Positions 21,451-30,041 are shown, counted from the stretch's first letter. The stretch is 34,684 nucleotides of DNA from Tumebacillus permanentifrigoris (GCF_003148565.1 NZ_QGGL01000027.1:1-34684), one strand, 5' to 3'. A program made the numbers and translations. The notes: generated from the sequence alone by a model not told the origin.

Positions 21451-22511
21451 CGCTTCATATAGTGCAACACCAGATGCTGCAGGATCACTTTGCCGATCGC
21501 GATGACCGGGATGCACACGATCAGTCCGATCATTCCAAACATCTCACCGCCCAGCAACAGGGCAAAAATGATCAGCATCGGATGCAGCTTGAGGCTTCTC
21601 CCGATGAGCAACGGCGAGATGACGTTGCCTTCGAGTTGCTGGATAACCAAGTTGACGATCAACACTTTCAGCGCCATCACCGGTGACACGGTAAACGCCA
21701 GCAGGATCGCAGGAGCCGCCCCGATAAAGGGGCCGACATACGGGATGATGTTGGTGATCGCCACGATCAGGGCCAGCAGCACGCCATACGGCATCTGGAC
21801 GATCAGGTAGCCGACATACGCCAGCCCGCCGACGAGAAACGCCACCAAGAGCTGCCCGCGAATGTAGTTACCGAGCGCCTCGTCGATGCTGCGGATCAGC
21901 CGCACGATCTCCGAACGGTTGCTTTTTGGAAAAAAAGCGATCACCGCACGCTCGATCCCTTTGACGTCCTTGAGCATGTAAAAGACCAAAAACGGGATCA
22001 CGAACGCCCCGGCCATCCCTTCGACCGCCACGCCCACTTGGGCGAGAATGTGTGTGATCGAGGCTGTCGTCCTGCCTTCCAGCGCGGTCAGGTTGGAATC
22101 GACCGCATTGCGCACCGCCAGCGGCAGGTAGCGTTTGTTCTGGTGAAAGTCGTTCATCCACTTTTCCACCTGCTCGATCAAGGCGGGCAACTTGTCGCTG
22201 AGGTCGCGCAATTGGTCGATGAACAGCGGGATCATGTTGATCAGCAACACCGCGGAGAACAGGAAAAACACGACGTAGATGATCACGATGCTCATGCCAC
22301 GCGGCACGCCGCGCCGGTGCAGTTGATGGACGAGCGGGTTGAGCAAGTAGGCGATGATGACAGCGATCAAAAACGGCGTCAGCACGCTGCTCATGATCGA
22401 GCCGAGGCCGTGCAAGACCTCGCGCATCTCCCACAGCAACCAGACACAGGCGAGGATCACCAGCGTGACCAACGCGAGGTAGAGCGTACGTCCGCGCTTG
22501 AGATCATACAT
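21447..22511 (-). CDS. AI-2E family transporter-like membrane protein (YrrI)
   Basis: 354 residues from ATG 22511 (GGGAGG ten bases upstream). Seven to eight hydrophobic helices are visible, e.g. LVTLVILACVWLLW, FLIAVIIAYLLNPLV, IVIIYVVFFLFSAVLLI and IIFALLLGGEMFGMIGL. The family core IVAITNIIPYVGPFIGAAPA is present. Members export small molecules or, in some cases, act as ion antiporters; substrate unknown. In Bacillus yrrI is in the same cluster. Confidence 0.88.
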   Translation of the reverse strand: MYDLKRGRTLYLALVTLVILACVWLLWEMREVLHGLGSIMSSVLTPFLIAVIIAYLLNPLVHQLHRRGVPRGMSIVIIYVVFFLFSAVLLINMIPLFIDQLRDLSDKLPALIEQVEKWMNDFHQNKRYLPLAVRNAVDSNLTALEGRTTASITHILAQVGVAVEGMAGAFVIPFLVFYMLKDVKGIERAVIAFFPKSNRSEIVRLIRSIDEALGNYIRGQLLVAFLVGGLAYVGYLIVQMPYGVLLALIVAITNIIPYVGPFIGAAPAILLAFTVSPVMALKVLIVNLVIQQLEGNVISPLLIGRSLKLHPMLIIFALLLGGEMFGMIGLIVCIPVIAIGKVILQHLVLHYMKR

Positions 22512-22559
22512 GCCATCAGAGCCTCCCTTCCTTCGTGGCGTTAGTGTGCCCAGAAATAG

Positions 22560-22587
22560 AAAAAAGCCCCGCATCTGCGAGGCTTTT
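22560..22587 (-). terminator. Terminator after the UbiA-family gene
   Basis: AAAAGCCTCGCA and TGCGGGGCTTTT pair across a two-base loop on minus with one mismatch, followed by TTTTTT. Confidence 0.85.
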
Positions 22588-22590
22588 CCC

Positions 22591-23460
22591 CTACCACAAC
22601 TGGATGGCGATATCGGTCAGCGTAAAAACAAACGCCACCGATGCGACATAAGAATTGACGGTGAAAAAGGCGAGATCGATCTTGCTCATGTCCTTCGGTG
22701 AGATGATCCGGTGTTCAATCCAGAGCAACACCGCCACACCTGCCACCCCGATCCAGTAGAAGATCCCGAGGTCAACATACAGCGGCACCAGTGCGAACAA
22801 CACGATCGTGGCGATGTGCATGAACCGCGAGATCAAGAGCCCACCGCGAATCCCGAAGCGCGCCGGGATCGAATGGATGTTGTTGGCGCGGTCGAACTCG
22901 ACATCCTGACACGCGTAGATGATGTCAAACGCTGCGATCCAGATCGCGACCGCACCTCCGAGCAACAACGCCGGCGTGTCAAAACGCCCGGTGATCGCAA
23001 TCCATCCGCCGAGCGGAGCCAGCGCGTCGGCGATGCCGAGCACGAGGTGACAAGCCCACGTGAAACGCTTGCAATACGGATACAGCACGAGGAAGAACAC
23101 CGCGATCGGCATCAGTTGCAAGCACAGCGGGTTGAGCATCCAGGCGGAGACCCCGAGCAAGGCGAACGCCAGCAGGATAAACACCCACGCCTCGGCTTTT
23201 TGGATCGCGCCCCGTGGAATCTCGCGGTTGGCGGTGCGCGGGTTATTGGCATCGATCGCCGCGTCGATCACACGGTTCAGACCCATCGCCGCACTGCGCG
23301 CACCGACCATCGCCAGCGTCACCCAGATCACGTTGCCCCAACCGGGCCAAGCGTGGTTGGTGTAGTACGAAGCCATGACCATGCCGATATAAGCGTAGGG
23401 CAAGGCGAAGATCGTATGTTCAAACATGATCAATTTCATGAACAGACGAATTTTGGACAT
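22591..23460 (-). CDS. UbiA-family prenyltransferase, possibly menaquinone (MqnP-like)
   Basis: 289 residues with eight to nine membrane helices. The two Asp-rich motifs that bind prenyl diphosphate through magnesium are NRVIDAAIDANNPRTANRE and DIIYACQDVEFDRANNIHS. These are closest in memory to 4-hydroxybenzoate octaprenyltransferase/MqnP-type enzymes of quinone synthesis rather than to MenA. Use in the futalosine route is plausible but no mqn gene is adjacent. The ribosome site GGGGG, seven bases before ATG 23460, lies in the 3' arm of the terminator of the upstream gene. Confidence 0.88.
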   Translation of the reverse strand: MSKIRLFMKLIMFEHTIFALPYAYIGMVMASYYTNHAWPGWGNVIWVTLAMVGARSAAMGLNRVIDAAIDANNPRTANREIPRGAIQKAEAWVFILLAFALLGVSAWMLNPLCLQLMPIAVFFLVLYPYCKRFTWACHLVLGIADALAPLGGWIAITGRFDTPALLLGGAVAIWIAAFDIIYACQDVEFDRANNIHSIPARFGIRGGLLISRFMHIATIVLFALVPLYVDLGIFYWIGVAGVAVLLWIEHRIISPKDMSKIDLAFFTVNSYVASVAFVFTLTDIAIQLW

Positions 23461-23521
23461 AAAAAAACCCCCAAATGATCACAAATATACCTCTCTATTA
23501 GAGCGATCAAATGAGGGGTTT
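23461..23521 (-). terminator. Terminator with UbiA-gene ribosome site in its 3' arm
   Basis: AAACCCC pairs with GGGGTTT and inner GATC with GATC around a long loop; a T-run follows on minus. The GGGGG before the prenyltransferase start is part of the stem, so structure and translation could compete. Confidence 0.55.
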
Positions 23522-23540
23522 GTCAACCCAATGGCAAGAA

Positions 23541-24389
23541 TTAGTTTTGTTCAAGAAGCGGCTTGTCCACCGGGAGCAGTTCTTTGCCCAGGTACATGCG
23601 AATCGCATTTTCCATCTCCGTCATGTTGATCAAGGTGTTGCGGCACGGGCCTTCGGGACGCTTGTTGGCGATCGCAATCACGGGAACCGCCGCTTTCACA
23701 TCTTGGACCCCCGCCATCAAATCGCGTTCACAAGCCACGGCGATCACGCCCTTGGGCTTTTTCTCCGTGAGCAGTTGACGCGCCATCTGCCCACCTGCAC
23801 AGATATGGAAATCAACGTCGTACTTGCTGGTCACCATCTTGATCTCATCGCGAGTCTGTTTGTCGAGGCAACGCGGCAACAGGATCAACAATTCATCGCG
23901 CTCGATCATCGCTTGGTTGACGGTGGTCAGGCGGTTGCCGACTTGCAGTACGGAGTTGGCGATGCGGTCTTTGGAGAGGCCGAAGATCTTGCCCGCTTTG
24001 ATCGTCCACGGGATGATGCCGGATAGTGCGATGTGACGACCTTTCATGAACGGAACAAAATTTTTGCCGGTCGCAACGGTCAGGACGACCAGAGCAAACA
24101 TCAGGTTGACTGCCGAGAGCACGCCCCACACGCTCATCAAGACCGTGCGATTCAGCCAGACGGGCAACTCGTTCAAGCGCGGCTCGATCAGGAACATGGC
24201 GGTCCAGACCAGAGCGGTCAGCGCTACCAGTACGGTGGTCGCAAACGTGAGGAAGTACCACGGGCTGGTTTCCAGATCGCCACGGTTTTCCTCGACTTCA
24301 CCTGCCCACCCATCCCATGTGTCTCCGAGCTTGCGCGGCGGGATCGTGACCTCAGGGCTTGCTTCGACAGACGTTTCTACGTTCGACAT
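23541..24389 (-). CDS. DUF116 membrane protein
   Basis: 282 residues. Two to three membrane helices (YFLTFATTVLVALTALVW, LMSVWGVLSAVNLMFALVVL) are followed by a cytoplasmic DUF116 domain: LLILLPRCLDKQTR, FHICAGGQMARQLL, VIAVACERDLMAGV and GPCRNTLINM. The four conserved cysteines could hold a metal or Fe-S centre. Function of DUF116 is unknown. It is divergent from the LysM gene, across a 152-bp gap with no strong promoter visible. Confidence 0.88.
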   Translation of the reverse strand: MSNVETSVEASPEVTIPPRKLGDTWDGWAGEVEENRGDLETSPWYFLTFATTVLVALTALVWTAMFLIEPRLNELPVWLNRTVLMSVWGVLSAVNLMFALVVLTVATGKNFVPFMKGRHIALSGIIPWTIKAGKIFGLSKDRIANSVLQVGNRLTTVNQAMIERDELLILLPRCLDKQTRDEIKMVTSKYDVDFHICAGGQMARQLLTEKKPKGVIAVACERDLMAGVQDVKAAVPVIAIANKRPEGPCRNTLINMTEMENAIRMYLGKELLPVDKPLLEQN

Positions 24390-24541
24390 GTGTATTTCCC
24401 TCCTACGTGCGATTCCTGTCCGTTATACCCCGTAGTCTGCCCGTTCCCGTTGTCGGATATTACATCGCGTTCCAATTCACCCCGTGTGGGGCTGGACGCA
24501 TATCCTGTAGGGAAAGTGTCTCTGGTGAAGGAGAGAGGGCC

Positions 24542-25789
24542 ATGCATGTGTATATCGTCCAACCGGGCGACACGCTGTCCGGGGTCTCGACACGCTACCG
24601 GTTGACCCCTGAACGCCTCGCTGCGGCCAACGATCTCCCGCCCGCCCCGTACTTGTTGCCCGGCCATCCGCTTTGCATTCCGTCCGAGTTGCCAGTCGTT
24701 GGCACGGACGGTTTTCTCACGATCGAGGTGCGGCGAGGTGAGACGCTCCGCTCCATCAGCGAGCGCTTGAAGGTGCCGCTGACGTGGCTCGCCTGCTGCA
24801 ATCACTTGTATACAGACCACGTGCAAGCGGGCGACCTCCTGCTGGTCCCCCGTTCGACCCACCGAGCTGTTGAGCAAAAGCGACTCCTCCCGCTCACCGC
24901 GATGGAGCCGCTGCACGATCTGCCTCCGCTTGCGTACCGCCTGCGTGAAGGCTTGCGCGTCGATGCGGCCGGACATCTGCACTTCCCGCCGTCGCCACAG
25001 GAACCTGCGGATCAGGTGCTGCTCGTCTGCTCGCTCGATGGGGCGGCGAACATCTTGGGAGACGTCGCCAAGGCGATTCTGCGCAGCGATGTTGCGCAGG
25101 AACAGTTGCTGGGCGAGATGGCGTCACAGGTGCGCATGCAAGGTGGTGTTGGGGTGGTGTTCAAGTGGCAAGGCGTGCGCCCGGAAGTCGAGCGTGCGTA
25201 TCTGCATCTGATCCGCGAGGCGGGGCGGCGCTTGCGACCGATGGGCTTGGTGGTCGGGTTGCACCTGCCCTCCGATTCGGGGCTGCTGCGCCGCACCGTC
25301 CCGCTGGGAGATGCCGTGGCACAGATCGACTCTGTTTTTTATGAACCGATGAGGACGCAGCCGCTCGACGGCGAGGACTTTTTTCGCAAAGCGCCTGCTC
25401 CCTTGCTCGGACTCGACGACCTGCGTGTGGCCTTGGAGCGCGTCGAAGGATTGTTGCCGCCAGACAAGACGTGGGTTACGCTCCGCCCTGCGGCCGCCGT
25501 CGTCCAGCGCCGACGTGTGCTCCAGCACCTAGCGCCCCATCAAGCGTTGCACTATGCCTACCAACATGGCTTCCCGATTGCCCGCGACGGCGACAGCGAG
25601 CTGGCTTGGTTTCGCTGCAGCGGCGGAGAGGAGGGTTGCTCGGTGTGGCAGGAGGACCTGTGGAGCATGCTTCGCAAGCTCGAGTTGGTGGAATCGCTCA
25701 AACTGCAAGGTCTCGCCCTCTGGGAATCTGGCGCGTATCTGCCTGAACTCTGGACGTACATTCGCGAGGAATACGAGACCCAGGACTAA
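24542..25789 (+). CDS. LysM protein with degenerate GH18 domain (YaaH/SleL-like)
   Basis: 415 residues from ATG 24542 (GGAGAGAGG upstream). Two LysM domains bind peptidoglycan: residues 2-46 (YIVQPGDTLSGVSTRY) and about 55-104 (IEVRRGETLRSISERL). The rest resembles the GH18 domain of spore cortex/coat enzymes such as YaaH. Where active enzymes have DFE (catalytic Asp and Glu) before V-P-E, this protein has KWQ in VVFKWQGVRPE, so it is probably not a glycosidase. It may be a spore-coat binding protein. There is no signal peptide, as for coat-targeted YaaH. Confidence 0.85.
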   Translation: MHVYIVQPGDTLSGVSTRYRLTPERLAAANDLPPAPYLLPGHPLCIPSELPVVGTDGFLTIEVRRGETLRSISERLKVPLTWLACCNHLYTDHVQAGDLLLVPRSTHRAVEQKRLLPLTAMEPLHDLPPLAYRLREGLRVDAAGHLHFPPSPQEPADQVLLVCSLDGAANILGDVAKAILRSDVAQEQLLGEMASQVRMQGGVGVVFKWQGVRPEVERAYLHLIREAGRRLRPMGLVVGLHLPSDSGLLRRTVPLGDAVAQIDSVFYEPMRTQPLDGEDFFRKAPAPLLGLDDLRVALERVEGLLPPDKTWVTLRPAAAVVQRRRVLQHLAPHQALHYAYQHGFPIARDGDSELAWFRCSGGEEGCSVWQEDLWSMLRKLELVESLKLQGLALWESGAYLPELWTYIREEYETQD

Positions 25790-25828
25790 CAAACAAGCAG
25801 AACGCCCGACCCACTGCGATCGGATTTC

Positions 25829-25867
25829 AAAAAAAGGCTTCGTCCTGACAGCAGGACGAAGCCTTTT
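25829..25867. terminator. Bidirectional terminator between convergent genes
   Basis: AAAAAGGCTTCGTCCTG and CAGGACGAAGCCTTTTT form a perfect 17-bp stem with a four-base loop between the plus-strand LysM gene and the minus-strand thioredoxin-like gene. Confidence 0.95.
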
Positions 25868-25875
25868 TGCTATGC

Positions 25876-26322
25876 TTACAAGCCCAGAGCTTGCTCGATC
25901 TTCGGCTGGAGCTTCTCGAAGCCTTTGTCGCCAGCCGTGCGGAAGAACAGCTTGCCTTCCGCATTGAACAGGTAAAATGCCGGGACGTACTCATTTTGGT
26001 ACGCCTCTGCGATTTTCTGTTCGTTGTCGACCGCCAACGGGTGGCTGATGCCATACTTCTCGATGTCCGCCTTGATTCGCTCCAGATCGGAGTCCGCTTC
26101 ATAGCGCGGCTGGTGCACTCCAATCAGTTCCAAGCCTTGTTCCTTGTACTGATCGCGGTACTTGATCAGCTCCGGCATCGTCTCATGGCAGATGTGGCAC
26201 GAGACCGCCCAGAAATGAACCAGCACCGTCTTGCCTGTGAGATCGGCGGGGAGTTGGTCCTGCGCAAACCATTCGGTTGCGCCGACAATCTCCGGTCGCT
26301 CGGTACCTAAGCGCATCGGCAT
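25876..26322 (-). CDS. TlpA/ResA-like thioredoxin-fold protein
   Basis: 148 residues with FWAVSCHICHETMPEL, a C-x2-C redox site (CHIC), and the cis-proline region VPAFYLFNAEG. It lacks a signal peptide or membrane anchor, unlike ResA or TlpA, so it is likely cytosolic. It starts 30 bp after the peroxiredoxin gene, with AGGAGG upstream, and may reduce that enzyme; this is inference from the operon. Confidence 0.85.
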   Translation of the reverse strand: MPMRLGTERPEIVGATEWFAQDQLPADLTGKTVLVHFWAVSCHICHETMPELIKYRDQYKEQGLELIGVHQPRYEADSDLERIKADIEKYGISHPLAVDNEQKIAEAYQNEYVPAFYLFNAEGKLFFRTAGDKGFEKLQPKIEQALGL

Positions 26323-26352
26323 GGGCGTGTTCCTCCTCCGTTTACGAGGCGA

Positions 26353-26889
26353 TTAGAGGGTCTTTTCGCCTTTTTTCCAGTTCGCCGGGCAGAGACCGCC
26401 GGTTTGAACTGCTTCCAGAACGCGCAGAACTTCGTCTACGTTACGGCCAACGTTCAAGGAGTTGATGGTCGCGTGTTGAACAACGCCTTCCGGGTCGATG
26501 ATGAACAGGCCGCGCAGTGCGATGCCTTCGTCTTCGAGCAGGACGCCGTAGTCACGGGACACGGTCAAGGTGTTGTCAGCTGCCAGCGGGTAGTTGATGC
26601 CGCCGAGGCCGCCAGCATCGCGCGGGGTGTTGATCCATGCTTTGTGGGAATGCACGGAATCGGTGGAGACGCCGAGGATTTCTGCGTCGAGGTTTGCGAA
26701 CTCTTCTGCAGCATCAGACAGGGCGATGATTTCGGTCGGGCAGACGAAGGTGAAGTCCAACGGGTAGAAGAACAGCACCAGGTATTTGCCTTTGTAGCTG
26801 TCAAGAGTGACGCGCTCAGCGAGGGTTTCTTGGTTTTTGGTGGTGAGCATGTTGAAATCCGGAGCTTTTTTACCTACGAGACGAGACAT
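26353..26889 (-). CDS. 2-Cys peroxiredoxin (AhpC/Prx1 type)
   Basis: 178 residues. Reduces hydrogen peroxide and organic hydroperoxides. The peroxidatic cysteine is Cys50 in FTFVCPTE and the resolving cysteine is Cys167 in GGLCPANW, the typical 2-Cys layout. No AhpF is adjacent; the following thioredoxin-like protein may serve. The promoter has a -10 TACAAT (26925-26930) covered by the dyad CTACA-N7-TGTAG, a possible operator for a redox regulator. Confidence 0.93.
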   Translation of the reverse strand: MSRLVGKKAPDFNMLTTKNQETLAERVTLDSYKGKYLVLFFYPLDFTFVCPTEIIALSDAAEEFANLDAEILGVSTDSVHSHKAWINTPRDAGGLGGINYPLAADNTLTVSRDYGVLLEDEGIALRGLFIIDPEGVVQHATINSLNVGRNVDEVLRVLEAVQTGGLCPANWKKGEKTL

Positions 26890-26914
26890 TGTATTACCTC
26901 CTCAGATATGTATC

Positions 26915-26931
26915 CTACATGAATATTGTAG
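26915..26931 (-). promoter_or_regulatory. -10 region and dyad before the peroxiredoxin gene
   Basis: CTACA and TGTAG are exact inverted arms seven bases apart, overlapping TACAAT on minus. It is not a good match to the PerR box, so the regulator is open. Confidence 0.45.
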
Positions 26932-27066
26932 CCACACCTTCCCATTTACGCAAGTTATCTGTTGAGAAAGTATCGCAGCTGGCTCTGACGCTGGATGTCT
27001 GGTCCCGGCGGTTATTTTTACCCGGTGTTGACGCACACTAGGCTTTGTCAAAGGAGGTCTGTACAG

Positions 27067-27450
27067 ATGAAGCTGTTGGTAAAGATGCTCGTCGTGTTCA
27101 GCACGCTCTATGCCGTCGGCGCGCTGATGCGCCGCAACCGCGTCGGTTGGCCATTTGCATTTGTCGGCACGGCGGTCGTGTCGTTGCTAGGCACCGCCGG
27201 TGACCGGATGCTCATGCCCAAGATGACCCGGCTCACCGCCGTGCTGACCGATCTGCTGTTGATCGCGGGGTCCCTGTTCAGCGCGCGCAAGATGGTGCCG
27301 GGCGACCGCTCGACAGCGATCAGCCTGCCCTACATAGGAATTGTCACGGCGGTGCTGGGCGCATTTGAAAGTCTGTACCACGAGTGGGTGTTTCCGCGCA
27401 AGAAGTACCAAGAACAAGTGGTGGAGGAAAAGGGAGTGTGGGTGCATTGA
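27067..27450 (+). CDS. DUF2512 membrane protein (YndM-like)
   Basis: 127 residues from ATG 27067 after AGGAGG. Four short hydrophobic helices (MLVVFSTLYAVGALM, FAFVGTAVVSLLG, TAVLTDLLLIAGSLF, IGIVTAVLGAFESLYHEWVF) match the small membrane family DUF2512, common in spore formers and of unknown function. The stop overlaps the likely start of the DUF1540 gene. Confidence 0.75.
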   Translation: MKLLVKMLVVFSTLYAVGALMRRNRVGWPFAFVGTAVVSLLGTAGDRMLMPKMTRLTAVLTDLLLIAGSLFSARKMVPGDRSTAISLPYIGIVTAVLGAFESLYHEWVFPRKKYQEQVVEEKGVWVH

Positions 27451-27842
27451 CCGTCAGTCCGCGCGTAGTTTGTTATGTAAATACTTGCACGCACTTTGTA
27501 GCGGGCAATCTCTGTGGGGCGCGCAACATCGACATCATGCATGAGAACGAAACACAGATGTCGCAAATGGTAGACCAGACGATGTGCAAGTCGTTCCATG
27601 AGAGCAATGGCGTCACCTCGTACTTGGGCTCGATGGACAACACGAACTGGGTCGGTTCGGCGTTGGAGATGACCTTGCCCGGCCATCACCTCGACCCGTC
27701 GGTCAGTTGCACCGTCGCTTCCTGCAACTACTGGAGAGAAGGCCGTGTCTGTGTCGCGAATGCCATCGAGGTCACCGGTGTACAAGCCAACGAGTGCCAA
27801 GACACCAACTGCAAGACGTTTGAACCGCGCAAGGAGGCGTAA
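27447..27842 (+). CDS. Tandem DUF1540 protein
   Basis: 131 residues from TTG 27447 (AGGGAG ten bases upstream, overlapping the previous stop as TTGA); GTG 27438 is an alternative. Two DUF1540 modules are visible: VVCYVNTCTHFVAGNLCGA ending TMCKSF, and VSCTVASCNYWREGRVCVA ending TNCKTF. Each has four to five conserved cysteines, likely metal-binding. Most family members in spore formers are small single or double modules of unknown role. It lies between two small genes in one plus-strand operon. Confidence 0.85.
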   Translation: MTVSPRVVCYVNTCTHFVAGNLCGARNIDIMHENETQMSQMVDQTMCKSFHESNGVTSYLGSMDNTNWVGSALEMTLPGHHLDPSVSCTVASCNYWREGRVCVANAIEVTGVQANECQDTNCKTFEPRKEA

Positions 27843-27845
27843 CTG

Positions 27846-28076
27846 ATGAACTATGACTTTGAGAAGTTGGATTACAAGCTGACGATCAAGGAGATCGACC
27901 GCGAAACCCGGTATGGAAAACTGGAGCTCGCCGGTATGTCTGGACTTGGTCTTGATAAAGTTGAGCATTTGATGACCTGCGGCGAATTGCCAGCTGACGG
28001 TGAGAAGCGCGTGCGTGGCGAAGACTTTTTGAATTGGGTTGACCGCAGTGGCGTACCTGTCGCGAAACAATCGTAA
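27846..28076 (+). CDS. Small hypothetical protein (76 aa)
   Basis: ATG 27846 with AAGGAGG upstream, three bases after the previous stop. MNYDFEKLDYKLTIKEIDRE, then GMSGLGLDKVEHLMTCGELP and a GEDFLNWVDRSG end, which resembles a short helix-turn-helix/excisionase-like fold but is not a clear match. Function unknown. Confidence 0.7.
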   Translation: MNYDFEKLDYKLTIKEIDRETRYGKLELAGMSGLGLDKVEHLMTCGELPADGEKRVRGEDFLNWVDRSGVPVAKQS

Positions 28077-28082
28077 GGGTAG

Positions 28083-28119
28083 AAAAAACGCTGGCATCCA
28101 GATGGATGCCAGCGTTTTT
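28083..28119. terminator. Bidirectional terminator
   Basis: AAAAACGCTGGCATCCA and TGGATGCCAGCGTTTTT form a long stem between convergent genes. Confidence 0.93.
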
Positions 28120-28121
28120 CG

Positions 28122-28316
28122 TTACATGCCGATCGACAGGTCGCCCGCGTCAACCAGATGGTCGAACGCGATCAGCGAGCCGTCCTCTTCAACTTGAAAC
28201 ATCTTGACGTTGTTCTCGCCGGTGATGCTGAATTCGACGAAACACCCCCAACAATAAAATTGCTGGGTACCGATCTTGCCGATGTCGCGGCAGTTACAAT
28301 GGGGACAACGCGTCAT
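28122..28316 (-). CDS. Small zinc-ribbon protein (64 aa)
   Basis: ATG 28316 follows AGGAGG by 11 bases. RCPHCNCRDIGKIGTQQFYC then WGCFVEF shows a two-knuckle zinc ribbon (CPHC and CWGC). The C-terminus (VKMFQVEEDGSLIAFDHL) is acidic. It overlaps nothing and follows the PRC-barrel gene by 32 bp. Similar short proteins in Bacillales are of unknown function. Confidence 0.75.
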   Translation of the reverse strand: MTRCPHCNCRDIGKIGTQQFYCWGCFVEFSITGENNVKMFQVEEDGSLIAFDHLVDAGDLSIGM

Positions 28317-28348
28317 GAATGGAACTTCCTCCTTCGTCTGTCGGCGGG

Positions 28349-28855
28349 TCACAAGGCCTCGGTAAGTTCGGTGTCGTCGGGGACGATCAGCGTGTGCGTG
28401 CCCATCATGATCTCCGGATGGGCAGGCAATACTTTTCGCCCTTGTCTCAGGTCCATGAGAAATCCTTCCGAGATCTCGTACCCTACAATTGTGTGCATTT
28501 CTTCGTCCATGTAAACGTCTTCCACCGATCCGAGCAAGGTTCCGCTTTGTGTCAGAACATCCTTGCCAATAAAATGAATGTCCCCTTCGATCAGACTCCG
28601 GATCAGACCCACTTCATCACGATATTCTTCAATCGATGCGCGGTCTGGTGTCGTGATCGCATCTTCACCGACCGCGTGCAAGGAAGAGCGGCTGAGGATG
28701 CGTGCTGTTGACAGCAACCCTCCACGTTCCAACAGGAAGCTGTGAAACGTGCCTTCTGGGGTGAACAGGACATCGCGCACTTCGCCGACATGCTCGCCTT
28801 GCTCCAAATCGACCACCGGCAAACCTACCAAGTCTCTGGCTTTTCTCATGCGCAC
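28349..28855 (-). CDS. Two-domain PRC-barrel protein
   Basis: 168 residues from GTG 28855 (GGGGGAG six bases upstream). Two PRC-barrel domains: ARDLVGLPVVDLEQGEHVG with VRDVLFTPEG, and FIGKDVLTQSGTLLGSVEDVY with EISEGFLMDLRQGRKVLP. The fold is shared by RimM and photosystem H subunit and mediates protein or RNA contacts. In Bacillales a similar protein (YlmC/YrrD type) is near iscS; YrrD in Bacillus also lies in this neighbourhood. The role is unclear. Confidence 0.85.
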   Translation of the reverse strand: MRMRKARDLVGLPVVDLEQGEHVGEVRDVLFTPEGTFHSFLLERGGLLSTARILSRSSLHAVGEDAITTPDRASIEEYRDEVGLIRSLIEGDIHFIGKDVLTQSGTLLGSVEDVYMDEEMHTIVGYEISEGFLMDLRQGRKVLPAHPEIMMGTHTLIVPDDTELTEAL

Positions 28856-28874
28856 GCTGTTCTCCCCCTCTCCC

Positions 28875-30041
28875 CTACCGTTGCAGGCGTTTCACGACTT
28901 CGACGGTCTTGCGCGCCGCTTCTGTGACTTCATCGACCGTATTGTACCCCGAAAAGCTAAAACGTATCGCTGACAGCACACGTTCCAGCGGCAACCCCAT
29001 CGCAGTCAACACATGCGAAGGTTGCAACGCGCCCGCTGTACAGGCAGATCCACTGGAGGCTGCGATACCTTGCATGTCGAGGTTCATGAGCAGGCGTTCA
29101 GCAGCTACGTTCGTAAACGACACGTTCAAGATGGAAGGCAGGCCATCACCAGAGAGACTCTCCCCGACTTCCAGCGAATTGAGAACGTAGAGCGCAGGGT
29201 CGAGCTCAGTTGCAAATCGAGTCAGCATCGCGTCACGCAGTTCACAGATCTGTGTGAACTTGGCTTCTCGCTCCGCGACGGCGTGACGGACGGCCTCGCC
29301 CATGCCGACGATGCCGGGGAGGTTTTCGGTGCCCGCGCGACGTTTGCGCTCCTGTTGACCACCGTGAAGATACGGAGTCCACTTGAGGTTGTGGTGGACA
29401 TACAGGGCTCCGACCCCTTTGGGGCCGTGGACTTTGTGAGCGGAGATCGACAGCAGATCGACATTCAGCTCTGCCACGTTCAGTTCCAATAGACCGAGGG
29501 CTTGTACGGCGTCGGTATGCATCACGATCCCACGCTCCCGCACCAACGCGCCAATTTCGGCTATCGGTTGGATTGCACCGGTTTCGTTGTTCACCAACAT
29601 CACGGAGACGACCTGCGTGTCAGGACGCAGCGCTTTTTCAATCGCGTCCACCGTCACGATCCCCCGCTCATCCGGGTCCACATAGGTCACGTCAAACCCC
29701 AATTGCTCCAAAAACTCACAGGTATTCAACACAGCATGATGTTCCATCGAGGTTGTCACGATGTGCTTGCCCTGCTCCTGACGCGCCAACGCCGCACCGA
29801 TGACCGCTGCGTTGTCCGCTTCTGTTCCGCCGCTGGTGAACACGATTTCGTTGGTCGTCGCCTGCAAGGCACGGGCGACCTGCTCACGAGCACGCTCGAT
29901 GGCTGCCTTCGCCTCGCGCCCAGCTTGGTGGACACTTGATGGATTGCCGTAGATGTTGTCGAGATAGGGCTCCATCGCCGCACGAACGTTCGCAGCAACA
30001 GCGGTGGTCGCCGCGTTGTCGAGATAGATGATCGGTCTCAT
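28875..30041 (-). CDS. iscS: Cysteine desulfurase (IscS/NifS family)
   Basis: Releases sulfur from cysteine for tRNA thiolation or Fe-S assembly. 388 residues from ATG 30041 (AAGGAG upstream). IIYLDNAATT starts the fold; the PLP lysine is Lys203 in SAHKVHGPKG, and the catalytic cysteine is Cys334 in SSGSACTAG. Position after cymR matches YrvO of Bacillus, which serves MnmA; mnmA itself is not next to it here. It could also supply sulfur to the element's DndC-like enzyme in trans, which is speculation. Confidence 0.92.
   Translation of the reverse strand: MRPIIYLDNAATTAVAANVRAAMEPYLDNIYGNPSSVHQAGREAKAAIERAREQVARALQATTNEIVFTSGGTEADNAAVIGAALARQEQGKHIVTTSMEHHAVLNTCEFLEQLGFDVTYVDPDERGIVTVDAIEKALRPDTQVVSVMLVNNETGAIQPIAEIGALVRERGIVMHTDAVQALGLLELNVAELNVDLLSISAHKVHGPKGVGALYVHHNLKWTPYLHGGQQERKRRAGTENLPGIVGMGEAVRHAVAEREAKFTQICELRDAMLTRFATELDPALYVLNSLEVGESLSGDGLPSILNVSFTNVAAERLLMNLDMQGIAASSGSACTAGALQPSHVLTAMGLPLERVLSAIRFSFSGYNTVDEVTEAARKTVEVVKRLQR

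Noticed and set aside
22711-23478. Plus-strand ORF of 255 codons opposite the UbiA-family gene
   Set aside because: Its His/Asp/Arg-rich composition is that expected from the complement of membrane helices.
26915-26931. PerR box before the peroxiredoxin gene
   Set aside because: The dyad CTACA-N7-TGTAG does not match TTATAATnATTATAA well, so only an unnamed operator is claimed.
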